Part shown: positions 42,531 through 52,195 of the stretch, one piece after another
Layout of the letters: each line of letters opens with the position of its first letter
Numbering within the stretch: the first letter of the stretch is position 1
Assembly: GCA_964564305.1 (NCBI GenBank)
Contig: CAZMAM010000001.1
Location: forward strand, 1-64,000
Direction of reading: 5' to 3'
Length of the DNA: 64,000 nucleotides
Source: RGIG1959 sp964564305
GTDB lineage: Bacteria; Bacillota; Clostridia; Oscillospirales; Acutalibacteraceae
Translations under genes and position numbers: made by a program
Notes under the pieces: model-generated
The model's database searches: none
What the model saw: the letters and a program-made list of their open reading frames with translations, nothing else
What the model was told of the DNA's origin: nothing

Positions 42531-43511
42531 TTACCGCCCGGCCGCTTCTCTCAGCCGCGCGCAAAGCAGCGTACACAAAAGCGCCTGATTCATATTGCGG
42601 GTTCTGTCTGTCACGGCGGTTTGCACCGCCTCTATCGCCTTCATCAGGTTTTCCGCCGTCAGTTCGCGCGAAAGCCGCCGGGAAACCTCCGGCGCGCATC
42701 CGCCGCAAGCTTCCGCGCCCAAATTCAGCGCCAAAGCATCGCGAAACACCGAAAGCAAACCGGAAAGCACCGCGTCCGTCAACGGCTTATCCCGCTCCAG
42801 CGGCGCCAACGCGGCAAGCAGGGAAAACGCCTGCGGCGACGTGATTTCCCCGGCAATGGCGGCAATGCGCCCGGTGAGCAAAGCGGTATCTTCCTGTTCG
42901 CTCTCCAGCACCGCCCCAATACATCCTCCGTGCAGGCGGATACGGGCCAGCAATTCATCTTCCGCCAGCGGCAGCCGGGATTTTAAGAAAGCCAGCGCTT
43001 CCGATTCCTCAACGCCCTGAAGCGAAAGACAGATACAGCGGGAACAAACCGTCGGCAGCAGCCGGGAGCGGCTCACCGCCGTAATCACCATTACCATATA
43101 CGCGGGCGGCTCTTCCAATACTTTAAGCAAAGCGTTCTGCGCCGGGGCGCCCATACAGTCGGCGTCCAGAATCAGCGCCACTTTGTGTTCCGCTTCGTTG
43201 GGCAATACCGCAGCGGTGTCCCGCAAAGTCCGCATCATATCCACGCTGAGGCTCTTTTGGGTTCCGTCCCCCCGGTAAACGGAAATATCCGCGTGACCGG
43301 TTTCGGCCTTGCGGCAGGCGGCACATTCCCCGCAAGGCTTTTCTTGCCGGGAAGTACACACCGCGGCTTGGGCAATCAGATGTGCCAGTGTCTTTTTTCC
43401 GGAGCCTTTCGGGCCCTCCAGCAGCAGCGCATGCGGGATTCTGCCGGAATCCACCGCTCTTGAGAGGGTTTCCTTGACCAAGGGATTGCCCGCAAAATTT
43501 TCAAACCGCAT
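42531..43511 (-). CDS. holB: DNA polymerase III delta' subunit
   Basis: The 326-residue clamp-loader subunit has a P-loop-like GPKGSGKKTLAHLIA, zinc cysteines in CTSRQEKPCGECAACRK, LKVLEEPP and the sensor VCSRC. It helps load the sliding clamp. It begins four bases after the stop of a lipoprotein gene and precedes ricT. In related genomes tmk is the usual upstream neighbour; here it is not. Confidence 0.93.
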   Translation of the reverse strand: MRFENFAGNPLVKETLSRAVDSGRIPHALLLEGPKGSGKKTLAHLIAQAAVCTSRQEKPCGECAACRKAETGHADISVYRGDGTQKSLSVDMMRTLRDTAAVLPNEAEHKVALILDADCMGAPAQNALLKVLEEPPAYMVMVITAVSRSRLLPTVCSRCICLSLQGVEESEALAFLKSRLPLAEDELLARIRLHGGCIGAVLESEQEDTALLTGRIAAIAGEITSPQAFSLLAALAPLERDKPLTDAVLSGLLSVFRDALALNLGAEACGGCAPEVSRRLSRELTAENLMKAIEAVQTAVTDRTRNMNQALLCTLLCARLREAAGR

Positions 43512-43515
43512 CGCG

Positions 43516-44070
43516 TTACCCCATCGACGAAAGCATCTGTGCAGACCAGCAGGTGCCGACATAAGACGGCGATGCCTCGGCATCGTCCAGGCAATCGTAC
43601 ACAAATAAATCCATGGTCATGCCGCTTGAATCCGGCTGCCCGCCCAATTGGGCATACCGGCGCGTGCTCTCCACCGTCTCACTGCCCGACCCGGCGGGCA
43701 GTTCCATACGCACCGTCTGGGTATAGATACTGCCGTCAAAAGCGGTAATAATCCAAACGGGCACTGTGTACACTTCGGTTTTACAGGTATACCTCCCCGG
43801 CATGCCCCGCAAAATATTCAGCAGCTGCGGATCTATGTACAGGGACATTTCCCCCGAGGCGTAAGCGGTAATACAGGCCTGAAGCGCTTCCCTGTCCAAA
43901 GGAGTGACCACCAGCGGAAATTCGTTTGATTCCTGCTGCGAACCGGTAAGGGAATCACCGGAAAAAGAAGACGGCTCCTTTATTGAGGGATTCTCGGAAG
44001 ATGTGCCGGAGCATCCACTCAGCAGCAACAGCCCGACCATAAGGCCCAGCAAAACCGGCTTGATTTTCAT
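43516..44070 (-). CDS. Lipoprotein of unknown function upstream of holB
   Basis: The 184-residue protein has a lipoprotein signal with LLLSGC as lipobox, a Ser-rich linker and a C-terminal domain of about 130 residues (VVTPLDREALQACITAYASG, YTCKTEVYTVPVWIITAFDG) with two internal cysteines. I recognise no family. ATG 44070 has GAGGAGG. It is in one operon with holB (four-base gap), taking the place usually held by thymidylate kinase. Confidence 0.75.
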   Translation of the reverse strand: MKIKPVLLGLMVGLLLLSGCSGTSSENPSIKEPSSFSGDSLTGSQQESNEFPLVVTPLDREALQACITAYASGEMSLYIDPQLLNILRGMPGRYTCKTEVYTVPVWIITAFDGSIYTQTVRMELPAGSGSETVESTRRYAQLGGQPDSSGMTMDLFVYDCLDDAEASPSYVGTCWSAQMLSSMG

Positions 44071-44138
44071 ACGGTACCTCCTCATGCCCGAATCATACCC
44101 GAAAATTTATACAACAATCCGCTGTGTTCGGCGCCGCG

Positions 44139-45449
44139 TTACCCGACAACAGCAATTTCCCCGATGCCGGCGCCTTGGAGCCAAGCGGCCAATTGCGGCG
44201 TAATGCGCTCTCCCGGCACTACCGCCGCCACTCCCGGAGGGCACGGGCAAACCGCTTCGGCGGCAATTCTCCCGGCGGAAGCCGAAACCGCAACGGTCTC
44301 GCCCGGGCACATAACGGCTTCCCGAAGCGACATCTCCCGGCGGGGCAAACGTGAAGTCAAACCGGCCGAAAACACACAGGGTTTGGCGGGAGGAAGACCG
44401 GCCTTTGCCAAACGCAAAACCGCTGCGCTCAACGCGGAAAAATCGGCGTCCGTTTGCAGCGGAGAGGGCAGCAGCACCACATACCGCGCGTCGGCATATT
44501 CCGGTTCCACGCCGCATTCCCGAAGCCGATCGGCTGCGGCGAGCGCGTCTTTTTCCCCGCAATCCAGCGTTATCCGCGCGGGATCGCGCCGGTTTTTGGG
44601 AAAAGCCGTCATCCCGGCAGCTTCAACGGATGCGCGAACGCCGGCTAACCGGCCCGGAAGAGCGGCGAACGCCGCCTTTCCCTCCCGCTGCCACCACTCG
44701 CGCGCCAAATCCAGAGAAAGCAGAACAATAAACGAGGGGGATGTGGAACCGAACCGCGCCATGGTCTGTTTGACCGTTCGCGGTGAAAACGAAGAAAAAG
44801 CCCCGTCTTTCGCCATATGCATCACCGCGCCTCCGGTGAGCACCGGCAATGTTTTGTGCCACGAATCCGCCGTGATATCCGCACCCAGCTCAAGGGGGTG
44901 CAACCCGTATGCGCCCAAATGCGATCCGTGCGCGTTATCCACCAGCAAAGCGGCGCCGCTTTTGTGACAAATTTCGGCAACCTCGCGAATATTGGCCGTA
45001 TTGCCGTAATAATCCGGCGAAGTCAGGTACACCGTGCGCGCATGTGTGGCTTTTAACGCCGCCTGTACGGCTTCGGGCGAACACTCGGTGAGCCAATAAG
45101 GCCGCATATCGAGCAGCGCCGCCGCGTGCACGGCCGAACGGTGCGCGTTGCGCGCCATCACTATATCCCGCCCCCGCGAGCGCGCAAGGCAAAGCATTGT
45201 TTGAATACACAGGGTGCATCCGCCCGCGGAAAAAAATGTCTGCCCCGCGCCGAAAGCCTCCGCCGCCGCTTGCTCCGCCCGCTCTATGGCATCCCCGCCC
45301 TCATACAGCGAACCGGTTTCGGTCAGCTCCGTTAAATCGAAACCGATCGGCAGTGAAAGCCAATCCACCCGGCCTTTGTGCCCGGGCGTATGAAAAGAAA
45401 TGCGGTTTTTCCCGACATACGCGCAAAGCGCATCGTACAGCGGCGTCAA
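44139..45449 (-). CDS. Orn/Lys/Arg decarboxylase family PLP enzyme (YaaO-like)
   Basis: The 436-residue fold-type I PLP enzyme has the N-terminal FHTPGHKG motif, SAGGCTLCIQTML, DNAHGSHLG and the lysine-bearing DSWHKTLPVLTGGAVMH. Such enzymes decarboxylate lysine, arginine or ornithine to polyamines or diamines; substrate is not decided by these motifs. The start is TTG 45449, overlapping the queG stop as TTGA with GGAAGG upstream. YaaO-like genes next to the holB-ricT region are conserved in Firmicutes. Confidence 0.85.
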   Translation of the reverse strand: MTPLYDALCAYVGKNRISFHTPGHKGRVDWLSLPIGFDLTELTETGSLYEGGDAIERAEQAAAEAFGAGQTFFSAGGCTLCIQTMLCLARSRGRDIVMARNAHRSAVHAAALLDMRPYWLTECSPEAVQAALKATHARTVYLTSPDYYGNTANIREVAEICHKSGAALLVDNAHGSHLGAYGLHPLELGADITADSWHKTLPVLTGGAVMHMAKDGAFSSFSPRTVKQTMARFGSTSPSFIVLLSLDLAREWWQREGKAAFAALPGRLAGVRASVEAAGMTAFPKNRRDPARITLDCGEKDALAAADRLRECGVEPEYADARYVVLLPSPLQTDADFSALSAAVLRLAKAGLPPAKPCVFSAGLTSRLPRREMSLREAVMCPGETVAVSASAGRIAAEAVCPCPPGVAAVVPGERITPQLAAWLQGAGIGEIAVVG

Positions 45450-46237
45450 GGCAATCCTTCCTTCAGCAAATGCAAATTGCGCCTGACCGTCTCCGCCCCG
45501 CGCCAACCGTACGCCTTATGGCGCAAATCGGAAAGCGACTGTTCGGAAAGCCACGGCTCATATCCGGAAAAACACGGATGCGGGCAAGCCGTGACGCCGG
45601 TATTCATCGGGCAGACCTCCTGGCAGCGGTCGCAGCCCCACGCCGATCCGCCCTTGTAAAGCAGCGCCTGCTCCCCAGGCGAAAGCGCGCCTTTTTTTTG
45701 CGTAATCGCGGAAAGACAGGATGTGCGGTCGCTGCCCGGCAGACATTTCCCCGGACACACCCGCGCACAGGCGCCGCAGTGCAAGCATTCCGTTCGCCCG
45801 ACAACGGCGGGAGACAGCGGCAAAGGCGTCACCATGCAGCCGATGAACACATACGAACCGTATTTCGGATGAATCAGCAGGCCGTTATCTCCCCTGACGC
45901 CAAGCCCGGCAGCCACAGCGCACGATACCTCGGGAAGAGGAGAATTATCCATAAACGGTTCGCAAGGGGCGCCGAAAGTTTCGGAAATTTGCGCGGAAAC
46001 GGATTTTAAAACATTTCCCGCCGCCTCATGATAATCCGGAACGGCGGCGTAACGGCTGATGTTGCGCGGACGGCTGTCGCAAAAAGCATAGGGAAACAAA
46101 ACGACAATCACGGATTTTGCCTCTTTCGGCAAACGGGAGGCGGCACGGCAGGAAAGCAAATATTCCGGACAAAACGCGCAAAAGCCGTACGCATCGATGC
46201 CCGCCTGCCGCAAAATGCGCGCAATGACCTCCTCCAT
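45446..46237 (-). CDS. Short QueG-like epoxyqueuosine reductase / Fe-S protein
   Basis: The 263-residue protein has the QueG core (DNSPLPEVSCAVAAGLGVRG, HPKYGSYVFIG) and two ferredoxin-type clusters, CLHCGACARVCPGKC and CDRCQEVCP. QueG reduces epoxyqueuosine in tRNA using cobalamin. At 263 residues it lacks the C-terminal HEAT-like region of the 380-residue E. coli enzyme. It could be a compact QueG or a related reductase. No other queuosine gene is in the window. ATG 46237 has AAGGGGGA. Confidence 0.75.
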   Translation of the reverse strand: MEEVIARILRQAGIDAYGFCAFCPEYLLSCRAASRLPKEAKSVIVVLFPYAFCDSRPRNISRYAAVPDYHEAAGNVLKSVSAQISETFGAPCEPFMDNSPLPEVSCAVAAGLGVRGDNGLLIHPKYGSYVFIGCMVTPLPLSPAVVGRTECLHCGACARVCPGKCLPGSDRTSCLSAITQKKGALSPGEQALLYKGGSAWGCDRCQEVCPMNTGVTACPHPCFSGYEPWLSEQSLSDLRHKAYGWRGAETVRRNLHLLKEGLP

Positions 46238-46284
46238 GGTTCCCCCTTGCTTCCTGAATTTCACTTTGCCCAATCAAAACACTT

Positions 46285-46908
46285 TTATACAAACCGTTGC
46301 CCGTCGGCCGTCAGCAGCCTTACCCGCGTGACCCGGCAGGGCGGATCCCCCGCCGCACGCAAAAACAAAAACGGGCTGACGGTGGTTTCCCCCAAGGGGA
46401 GATGCATTTGAAGCGTAAGTGTTTCGGAATCCCACGATATATCGGTCATCAGCGGGCGAATATCCAGGGATTTCACGCCTTTTTTGGTCTTCTTTTCCGC
46501 CAAGAGATGAGGCTCCGCCAAGATTTTTTCCACATCCGGAACGGAGCCGGGCTCAAACCGGAAACGATATTCGGCGGCGGCAATCTGCCCCGCCTTCATT
46601 TGCGGAGAATCGGCGGAAATCACGCGAATCCCCTGCGGGGCGGCCGGGGACATCCGCCGGACAATTTCCTCTGTCTCCATCGGAAGTTTCAAGCGGAAAT
46701 CCATGGACTCATCCAAGCCCTCCAACCCCAGCGCCAGCGGAGACGCAAACGTGACATACGGATGGCGGTGAAATCCCTCGGTGTACCACACGGGAATCTG
46801 TGCCCGCCGCAAAACGCGAATCATAGTGCGCTGAAGATCTAAATGCGACATATACACAGCGTTGCCCGTCTTGGCAAAACGAAGACGAACCGGTTCAGCG
46901 GCGTTCAA
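46285..46908 (-). CDS. DUF2344 / radical-SAM-linked protein
   Basis: The 207-residue protein matches the DUF2344 family (VRLRFAKTGNAVYMSHLDLQ, FHRHPYVTFASPLALGLEG). It is almost always encoded right after a B12-binding radical SAM protein, as here, and in some genomes the two are fused. The function is unknown; RNA modification has been suggested. The start is TTG 46908 with GGGAGG eight bases before it, overlapping the upstream gene by 14 bases. Confidence 0.88.
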   Translation of the reverse strand: MNAAEPVRLRFAKTGNAVYMSHLDLQRTMIRVLRRAQIPVWYTEGFHRHPYVTFASPLALGLEGLDESMDFRLKLPMETEEIVRRMSPAAPQGIRVISADSPQMKAGQIAAAEYRFRFEPGSVPDVEKILAEPHLLAEKKTKKGVKSLDIRPLMTDISWDSETLTLQMHLPLGETTVSPFLFLRAAGDPPCRVTRVRLLTADGQRFV

Positions 46909-48739
46909 CACACAGCCCTCCCCCAAAACAGGCGGCGCCGCAATGTGAACATTGCTCGCGGCAATTCGGCGTGGTCAAGCCCTGATGCGCCCGTTGGTTT
47001 TCCCGCCACAAAAATTCCCGGCTCACCCCGTAATCCAAGTGATCCCACGGGAAAACTTCATCCGGTTCCCTGCGCCGGTTGGCGTAAAATTCCGGATCGA
47101 TTCCGTGCCGCTCAAAGATTTTCATCCAAAGGTCAAAGTGAAAATGTTCCGACCAGGCATCCAGGTGACAGCCCTCTTGAAATGCGTCTTCGATGACGCC
47201 GCACAAACGCCGGTCTCCCCGGGCGAAAACCGCTTCCAAAAATCCGGTTTGCGCATCGTGCACCGACAGCGCAATTTTCTTGGTGGTCACCGAAGAGGCC
47301 AGCAGTTGTTTCTTTCGGCTCAACTGCTCTAAAGTATCCATCGGTTCCCACTGAAAAGGCGTAAAGGGCTTGGGCACAAAATTGGCTACGGAAGCGGATA
47401 CCGTGACGCCTTTGCCCTTTGGTCGGTCCGGGCAGGCGTAATAAGCATCCACTACCCGCTGTGCCAACCGGGCAATGCCAATCACATCTTCATCGGTTTC
47501 GGTGGGAAGGCCAATCATAAAATAAAGCTTGACGGCAGACCATCCACCGCGAAAAGCCTTAGCGGCCGTTTGCAAAATATCCGGTTCGGTGACATTTTTG
47601 TTGATGGCGTCCCGCAGCCGCTGCGTTCCCGCTTCCGGAGCAAATGTCAGCCCGCTGCGCCGCAAAACATTCAGCCGGTTGGCCTGTTCTTCGGAGAATC
47701 CGTCCACCCGCAGGGAGGGCAGGGACATATTGGTGTGTTCCGGTACCGCCCATTCCAGCAAATCGGTCAGCAATTCGGGCAGGCGGGTATAATCGCCGGT
47801 GGAGAGCGAGGAAAGAGAAAATTCTTCGTACCCGGTATTTTGAATCAGCGCCCGGCTTTGGCGGTTGACGGTTTCCACCGATTTTTCCCGAACCGGCCGG
47901 TATAAAAACCCGGCCTGACAAAAACGGCACCCGCGAATGCACCCGCGGAAAATTTCGCTCATGGCGCGGTCAAATACAATTTCCGTAAAAGGCACCACAA
48001 ACTGTTCGGGAAAATACATTGTGTCGAGATTGCGAACAATCCGTTTGCGCACCTTTTCGGGCGCACCGTCTTTGGCGAGAATAGTTTTCACGGTACCGTC
48101 GGGGCAATAGTCGACTTCATACAGCGAAGGCACGTACACGCCTTCTATCCGGCAGACGTCTTTTAAAAAAGCCTGCTTGGAATACCCATTTTGCCGATGA
48201 TATTTGTACCGTTCGTTGACCTCGAGATTGACCTCTTCCCCTTCCCCCAAAATGAAGAAATCGAAAAAATCAGCAAGGGGTTCGGGATTGCATGTGCATG
48301 GGCCTCCGCCAATAACCAGAGGGTACCGCTCGTCCCTTTGCTCGGCGCGCAAAGGCACACCGGCGAGATCCAGCATATTCAGCACGCCGGTGTAACCGAG
48401 TTCGTATTGCAGGGTAAACGCCATAAAATCAAATTCCGCGACCGGATCGCGGCTTTCCAAACCGTACAGCGGAATGTGATTTTCCCGCATCAGGGCTTCC
48501 ATATCGGTATCCGGCGCAAACACCCGCTCGCACCAAACATCGGGGAGAGAATTATACAACCCGTAAAGAATCTTCATGCCCAGATGGGACATTCCGACTT
48601 CATATAAATCCGGGAAACAAAACGCGATGCGCACCGCTATTTGATTGGGATTTTTAATGACGCTTCCCCATTCCCCGCCGGTGTACCGGGCGGGCTTTTG
48701 CACTTTTAAGAAAAGCGATTGCAGCTTTTGCTTATCCAT
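46895..48739 (-). CDS. B12-binding-domain radical SAM protein (TIGR03960 type)
   Basis: The 614-residue protein has an N-terminal cobalamin-binding-like domain (FCFPDLYEVGMSHLGMKILY), then the radical SAM cluster FRGCIRGCRFCQAG near residue 280 and LPSLRVDGFSEEQ. It ends with an extra cysteine cluster CSHCGAACFGGGLC. It belongs to the widespread family paired with DUF2344. The pair often lies beside rng and rplU; here it is near rubrerythrin. ATG 48739 follows the rubrerythrin stop by seven bases without an obvious ribosome binding site, so it may depend on coupled translation. Confidence 0.9.
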   Translation of the reverse strand: MDKQKLQSLFLKVQKPARYTGGEWGSVIKNPNQIAVRIAFCFPDLYEVGMSHLGMKILYGLYNSLPDVWCERVFAPDTDMEALMRENHIPLYGLESRDPVAEFDFMAFTLQYELGYTGVLNMLDLAGVPLRAEQRDERYPLVIGGGPCTCNPEPLADFFDFFILGEGEEVNLEVNERYKYHRQNGYSKQAFLKDVCRIEGVYVPSLYEVDYCPDGTVKTILAKDGAPEKVRKRIVRNLDTMYFPEQFVVPFTEIVFDRAMSEIFRGCIRGCRFCQAGFLYRPVREKSVETVNRQSRALIQNTGYEEFSLSSLSTGDYTRLPELLTDLLEWAVPEHTNMSLPSLRVDGFSEEQANRLNVLRRSGLTFAPEAGTQRLRDAINKNVTEPDILQTAAKAFRGGWSAVKLYFMIGLPTETDEDVIGIARLAQRVVDAYYACPDRPKGKGVTVSASVANFVPKPFTPFQWEPMDTLEQLSRKKQLLASSVTTKKIALSVHDAQTGFLEAVFARGDRRLCGVIEDAFQEGCHLDAWSEHFHFDLWMKIFERHGIDPEFYANRRREPDEVFPWDHLDYGVSREFLWRENQRAHQGLTTPNCREQCSHCGAACFGGGLCVERR

Positions 48740-48746
48740 AGACGGT

Positions 48747-49289
48747 TTAATAATTTTCCGCAGCCAGCTGGAAGAAACTTTGCGGATGACGGCACACGGG
48801 GCAAACTTCCGGCGCCTTTGTCCCAATCACGATATGCCCGCAATTGCGGCATTCCCAAACGCTAACCCCGCTCTTTTCGAATACCCGGGCGGTTTCCAAA
48901 TTGTTCAGCAAAGCACGGTACCGCTCTTCGTGACGCTTTTCAATCTCCGCTACCAAGCGGAACTTTGCCGCAAGTTCCGTAAATCCCTCTTCCTGCGCGG
49001 TCTTCGCGAAACCCTCGTACATATCGGTCCATTCGTAATTTTCCCCTTCGGCGGCGGCAAGCAGATTTTGCGCCGTATCCCCTATGCCGTTCAGTTCTTT
49101 GAACCAAAGCTTCGCGTGCTCCTTTTCGTTGTCGGCGGTTTTCAGGAAGAGCTCCGCAATCTGCTCGTACCCCTGTTTTTTTGCCACGGAGGCAAAATAG
49201 GTATACTTGTTGCGCGCCTGAGATTCCCCGGCGAAAGCGTCTTTTAAATTCTGCTCGGTTTTGGTGCCGGCATACGGATTTTTACTCAT
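48747..49289 (-). CDS. rbr: Rubrerythrin
   Basis: The 180-residue protein has a four-helix diiron domain ([48 protein letters not shown]) and a C-terminal rubredoxin site [10 protein letters not shown]...CPVCRHP. It reduces hydrogen peroxide in anaerobes using electrons from rubredoxin or ferredoxin. ATG 49289 has AAAGGAG. Its leader includes a short MITE-like element. The radical SAM gene seven bases downstream is probably co-transcribed. Confidence 0.95.
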   Translation of the reverse strand: MSKNPYAGTKTEQNLKDAFAGESQARNKYTYFASVAKKQGYEQIAELFLKTADNEKEHAKLWFKELNGIGDTAQNLLAAAEGENYEWTDMYEGFAKTAQEEGFTELAAKFRLVAEIEKRHEERYRALLNNLETARVFEKSGVSVWECRNCGHIVIGTKAPEVCPVCRHPQSFFQLAAENY

Positions 49290-49327
49290 TGAAAAAATCT
49301 CCTTTATTTTTCCGAATTTTGCTCTTC

Positions 49328-49403
49328 GGGCAACACCGCACAAAAACCGGCTGCCGTCTTTGCCGCTCATCTGACGCACAATCATTATGCGGTATTGCCT
49401 TAA
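49328..49403 (-). repeat. Compact MITE-like copy in the rubrerythrin leader
   Basis: GGGCAACACCGCAC at 49328 and, reverse-complemented, TTAAGGCAATACCGCAT at 49403 bound a 76-base element with ACCGGCTGCCG inside. It matches the ends and part of the inside of the 179-bp copy. It lies between promoter and gene, so it is transcribed and can fold as a long hairpin before rbr. Confidence 0.75.
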
Positions 49404-49492
49404 TTTTTATATACAATAACTTTTACCATAAAGAAAGCGCCCGAACGCAAAAACAAAGGGCCCAAAAAAAGGGAAATTGCAAAACCTATCTT

Positions 49493-49521
49493 AGTATAGT
49501 ATTTTTCAAAAGCGATTGCAA
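49493..49521 (-). promoter_or_regulatory. Rubrerythrin promoter
   Basis: TTGCAA (49516-49521), 17 bases, TATACT (49493-49498). The start of transcription would be near 49486, giving a leader of about 200 bases that contains the repeat. Confidence 0.65.
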
Positions 49522-49632
49522 GGGCAAAAGCGCAAACTTTATGCCGTTTTTATGAAACCAATTCGCGCCAAATATCGGGGCACCCAAAAAACGGACAAGC
49601 CCCCATAAGCGGTACATTTCATTCACGCGCAA

Positions 49633-50772
49633 TCAATACAGGTAAGCGAGATTGGTATCGGTCGCCATATTTTTCAGCGAATAGAGCATGAGAACCGCGT
49701 CGGCATTTTCCTGCGCGGCGAGCGCGGAAATTTCCTGCTTGTAATATCGCAAATCGACCATGACAATTTCGCGGTAATGCCGGGAAAGAAAAGGCACCAA
49801 CGCGTGCGCGTACGAATCTTTAACCACCAGCAAAGTCCCCTCGGGAGCCTCTGCGTTCGTCACCCGAACCATACTGTGATTGCCGTCCAAGAACACGGGA
49901 TATTTGTCTTCATCGTTCAGCCGGTCGCGGAAAAAATAATCTTCGGACGTCACGATGCCTTCTCCGTCGTCGATTTCCACCCGAACCGAACCCGGCGCCT
50001 GATCTTTTTTATGCCACAGCTCGATATTTTCCGAAGGGATACCCCAAAGCGCGCTTTTGGCATAGGAAGTTCCGTAAAATCCGCCGACGGTTTCTACGGT
50101 GAAATCGCTTTCCGGAAGCGGCGTATACCCCATATCGTCGCCCAGCAGGCGGTAACAGGTGTACGCTCCCGCAGATGTCCAATGATGATCGGTTCGGTAA
50201 TAGAGCGATTCGGTCTGCGCCATTTGCAGAAAATCCGCCGTAACATCCGTAAAAGTAATTTTCTGACCAATATTTTGCCGAAAGGCATCGATCAGTTCCC
50301 CGTCGCGGTACGTTTCGTGAACGGCAGGCAGCCGGGACGCATTCACAAACCCGGAGGAAGGAATCAATGTCATATACACGGGAATTTCCGCGGTATCGGC
50401 AAATTCCCGGATATACCGGGCATTCTGAGCAAGAATATCGCTGTCTTTTGTCGGCTTGGGAAAGAGATAACCGTCTTTGCCCAAATAAATCCCCCGAGAA
50501 CCGTTTCGGCCCGTAAGCAAATCATACCCCGCCTGAATTCCGGTGAAAAATGTCCGTGCCGCCACATGATCGGAAAGATAGGTATCTAATTTGTCTTGAA
50601 ATTCTCCTTGCGCAAAACTTTGCGCGCTCCATTCGGGAAACGGGGCCAATTGCTGTTTTTCCCGCGGCGAATATTCCTCTTTGGGCAGCACAAAATAGAG
50701 AACCGCCATCAGCAAAATAAATCCGCAAAAAATCACAGCCGGCAAGGCCACCAGAAAATTTCTTTTCTTCAT
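49633..50772 (-). CDS. DHHW-family protein (AlgX/AlgJ-like, surface polymer acetylation)
   Basis: The 379-residue protein has one N-terminal membrane helix (about 7-28) and an extracellular SGNH-like domain with the name-giving TDHHWTSAGAYTCY near residue 215. VVKDSYAHALVPFL near 325 looks like the serine block. It matches the proteins paired with AlgI-type O-acyltransferases in Firmicutes, which transfer acetyl groups to a cell-surface polymer. It starts at ATG 50772, 16 bases after the MBOAT stop. Confidence 0.88.
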   Translation of the reverse strand: MKKRNFLVALPAVIFCGFILLMAVLYFVLPKEEYSPREKQQLAPFPEWSAQSFAQGEFQDKLDTYLSDHVAARTFFTGIQAGYDLLTGRNGSRGIYLGKDGYLFPKPTKDSDILAQNARYIREFADTAEIPVYMTLIPSSGFVNASRLPAVHETYRDGELIDAFRQNIGQKITFTDVTADFLQMAQTESLYYRTDHHWTSAGAYTCYRLLGDDMGYTPLPESDFTVETVGGFYGTSYAKSALWGIPSENIELWHKKDQAPGSVRVEIDDGEGIVTSEDYFFRDRLNDEDKYPVFLDGNHSMVRVTNAEAPEGTLLVVKDSYAHALVPFLSRHYREIVMVDLRYYKQEISALAAQENADAVLMLYSLKNMATDTNLAYLY

Positions 50773-50788
50773 AAAAGAGTATTCGCTC

Positions 50789-52195
50789 CTAAAACCGAAA
50801 ATACAGGAAGGGATTGAATCCGCTGCCCACCAATGACGCCGTGCACAGCACCAAGGATAACGCGCATCCCGCCACATCCACGGCACACAAAACCCGTTGG
50901 CTGCGGATGGTTCCGTACAGCTTATGCACCAGCGAAGTGGAAGCGACGGCCGCCGCCGCCAGCAACGGAAGATACGCAATCACCGTGGCGGCCACATCTC
51001 CCGACATACCCACCCCGCGCAGGGCAAAAAGCCGGCAGAAAAATTCCCCCATCTCGCCCATATCCTCAAAGTAAAACAGTACCCAGCCAATCACAATGAA
51101 AAACAGAGAATACAGATGCGATACCAAAGGCGGCGCCTTTTGCAATTTCTTCAACAGAAACAGTTTTTCTACAATTAAGATAACGCCGAAGTAGGCGCCC
51201 CACAGCACAAAATTCCAGCTGGCTCCATGCCATAACCCCGTAAGCAGCCACACCACCGCGATATTGAAAATCTGCCGGGCAAGCCCTTTGCGGTTACCTC
51301 CAAGCGGGATATATACATATTCCCGAAACCATGTGCCCAAAGAAATGTGCCACCGGCGCCAAAATTCCGTAATGCTCTTGGAAAGATACGGGTAATCGAA
51401 ATTTTTTAAAAATTCAAACCCGAACATCTTGCCAAGGCCCATGGCCATCTCCGAATATCCGCAAAAATCAAAATAAATCTGGAATGTGTACGCAATAATG
51501 CCGACCCAAGCGCCAATGGCCCCGGCCTCATTGCCGCTCTGACGAATCACGTCCCATAAACGGCCCATTTCATTGGCAAGCAGCACTTTTTTGGCAAGAC
51601 CGACCGAAAACAGCTTAACGCCTTCGGTAAATTGCCGAATCGATTCACGGCGCTCGGTCAGCTGCTGTTCCACATCGGCATACCGGACAATCGGCCCCGC
51701 GATAAGCTGCGGAAAAAGAGACACATAAGTCCCGAATGTCAGGATATTCTTTTGCACCTGTACGGTATTGCGGTATACATCGATGGTATAAGACATTGTC
51801 TGAAACGTATAAAATGATATGCCGATGGGTAAAGGAATTTCCAAAACGGGAATATTCAAAAACGGAAGGCAAACACGAAGCGTGTCGGCGATGAATCCCG
51901 CATATTTAAAGAAAGCGAGTAACCCGACATTGAGCACGATGGCCAGCACAAAAATCCCTTTGGCCAATTTTTTGCGCTCCCGGTGCACCGCAATGAGGAC
52001 GCCCGCCGCATAATTTAAAACAATGGAAAAAAGCATGAGGATCACAAGCCGAGGTTCTCCCCATGCGTAAAAAACAATATCGACCAAAAAAAGCGTAAGG
52101 TTGCGAAACCTTTTCGGCGTAAGATAATACAGAATCAATACCGCCGGCAAAAACAGAAACAAAAATATCAGGCTGGAAAAATTCAATGAAAACAC
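50789..52195 (-). CDS. MBOAT-family O-acyltransferase (AlgI-like)
   Basis: The 468-residue protein has about eleven membrane helices and the MBOAT signature: FSIVLNYAAG, PIGISFYTFQTMSYTIDVYR, FPQLIAGPIVRY, ITEFWRRWHISLGTWFREYV and the active histidine in LTGLWHGASWNFVLWG. It passes acetyl groups across the membrane to the DHHW partner downstream. The polymer it modifies (teichoic acid, capsule or other glycan) is not shown by the sequence. Confidence 0.93.
   Translation of the reverse strand: MFSLNFSSLIFLFLFLPAVLILYYLTPKRFRNLTLFLVDIVFYAWGEPRLVILMLFSIVLNYAAGVLIAVHRERKKLAKGIFVLAIVLNVGLLAFFKYAGFIADTLRVCLPFLNIPVLEIPLPIGISFYTFQTMSYTIDVYRNTVQVQKNILTFGTYVSLFPQLIAGPIVRYADVEQQLTERRESIRQFTEGVKLFSVGLAKKVLLANEMGRLWDVIRQSGNEAGAIGAWVGIIAYTFQIYFDFCGYSEMAMGLGKMFGFEFLKNFDYPYLSKSITEFWRRWHISLGTWFREYVYIPLGGNRKGLARQIFNIAVVWLLTGLWHGASWNFVLWGAYFGVILIVEKLFLLKKLQKAPPLVSHLYSLFFIVIGWVLFYFEDMGEMGEFFCRLFALRGVGMSGDVAATVIAYLPLLAAAAVASTSLVHKLYGTIRSQRVLCAVDVAGCALSLVLCTASLVGSGFNPFLYFRF

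Noticed and set aside
45197..46009. A 270-residue Arg-rich open frame on the plus strand
   Set aside because: It overlaps the ends of two well-supported genes (decarboxylase and queG) on the other strand and has no domain.
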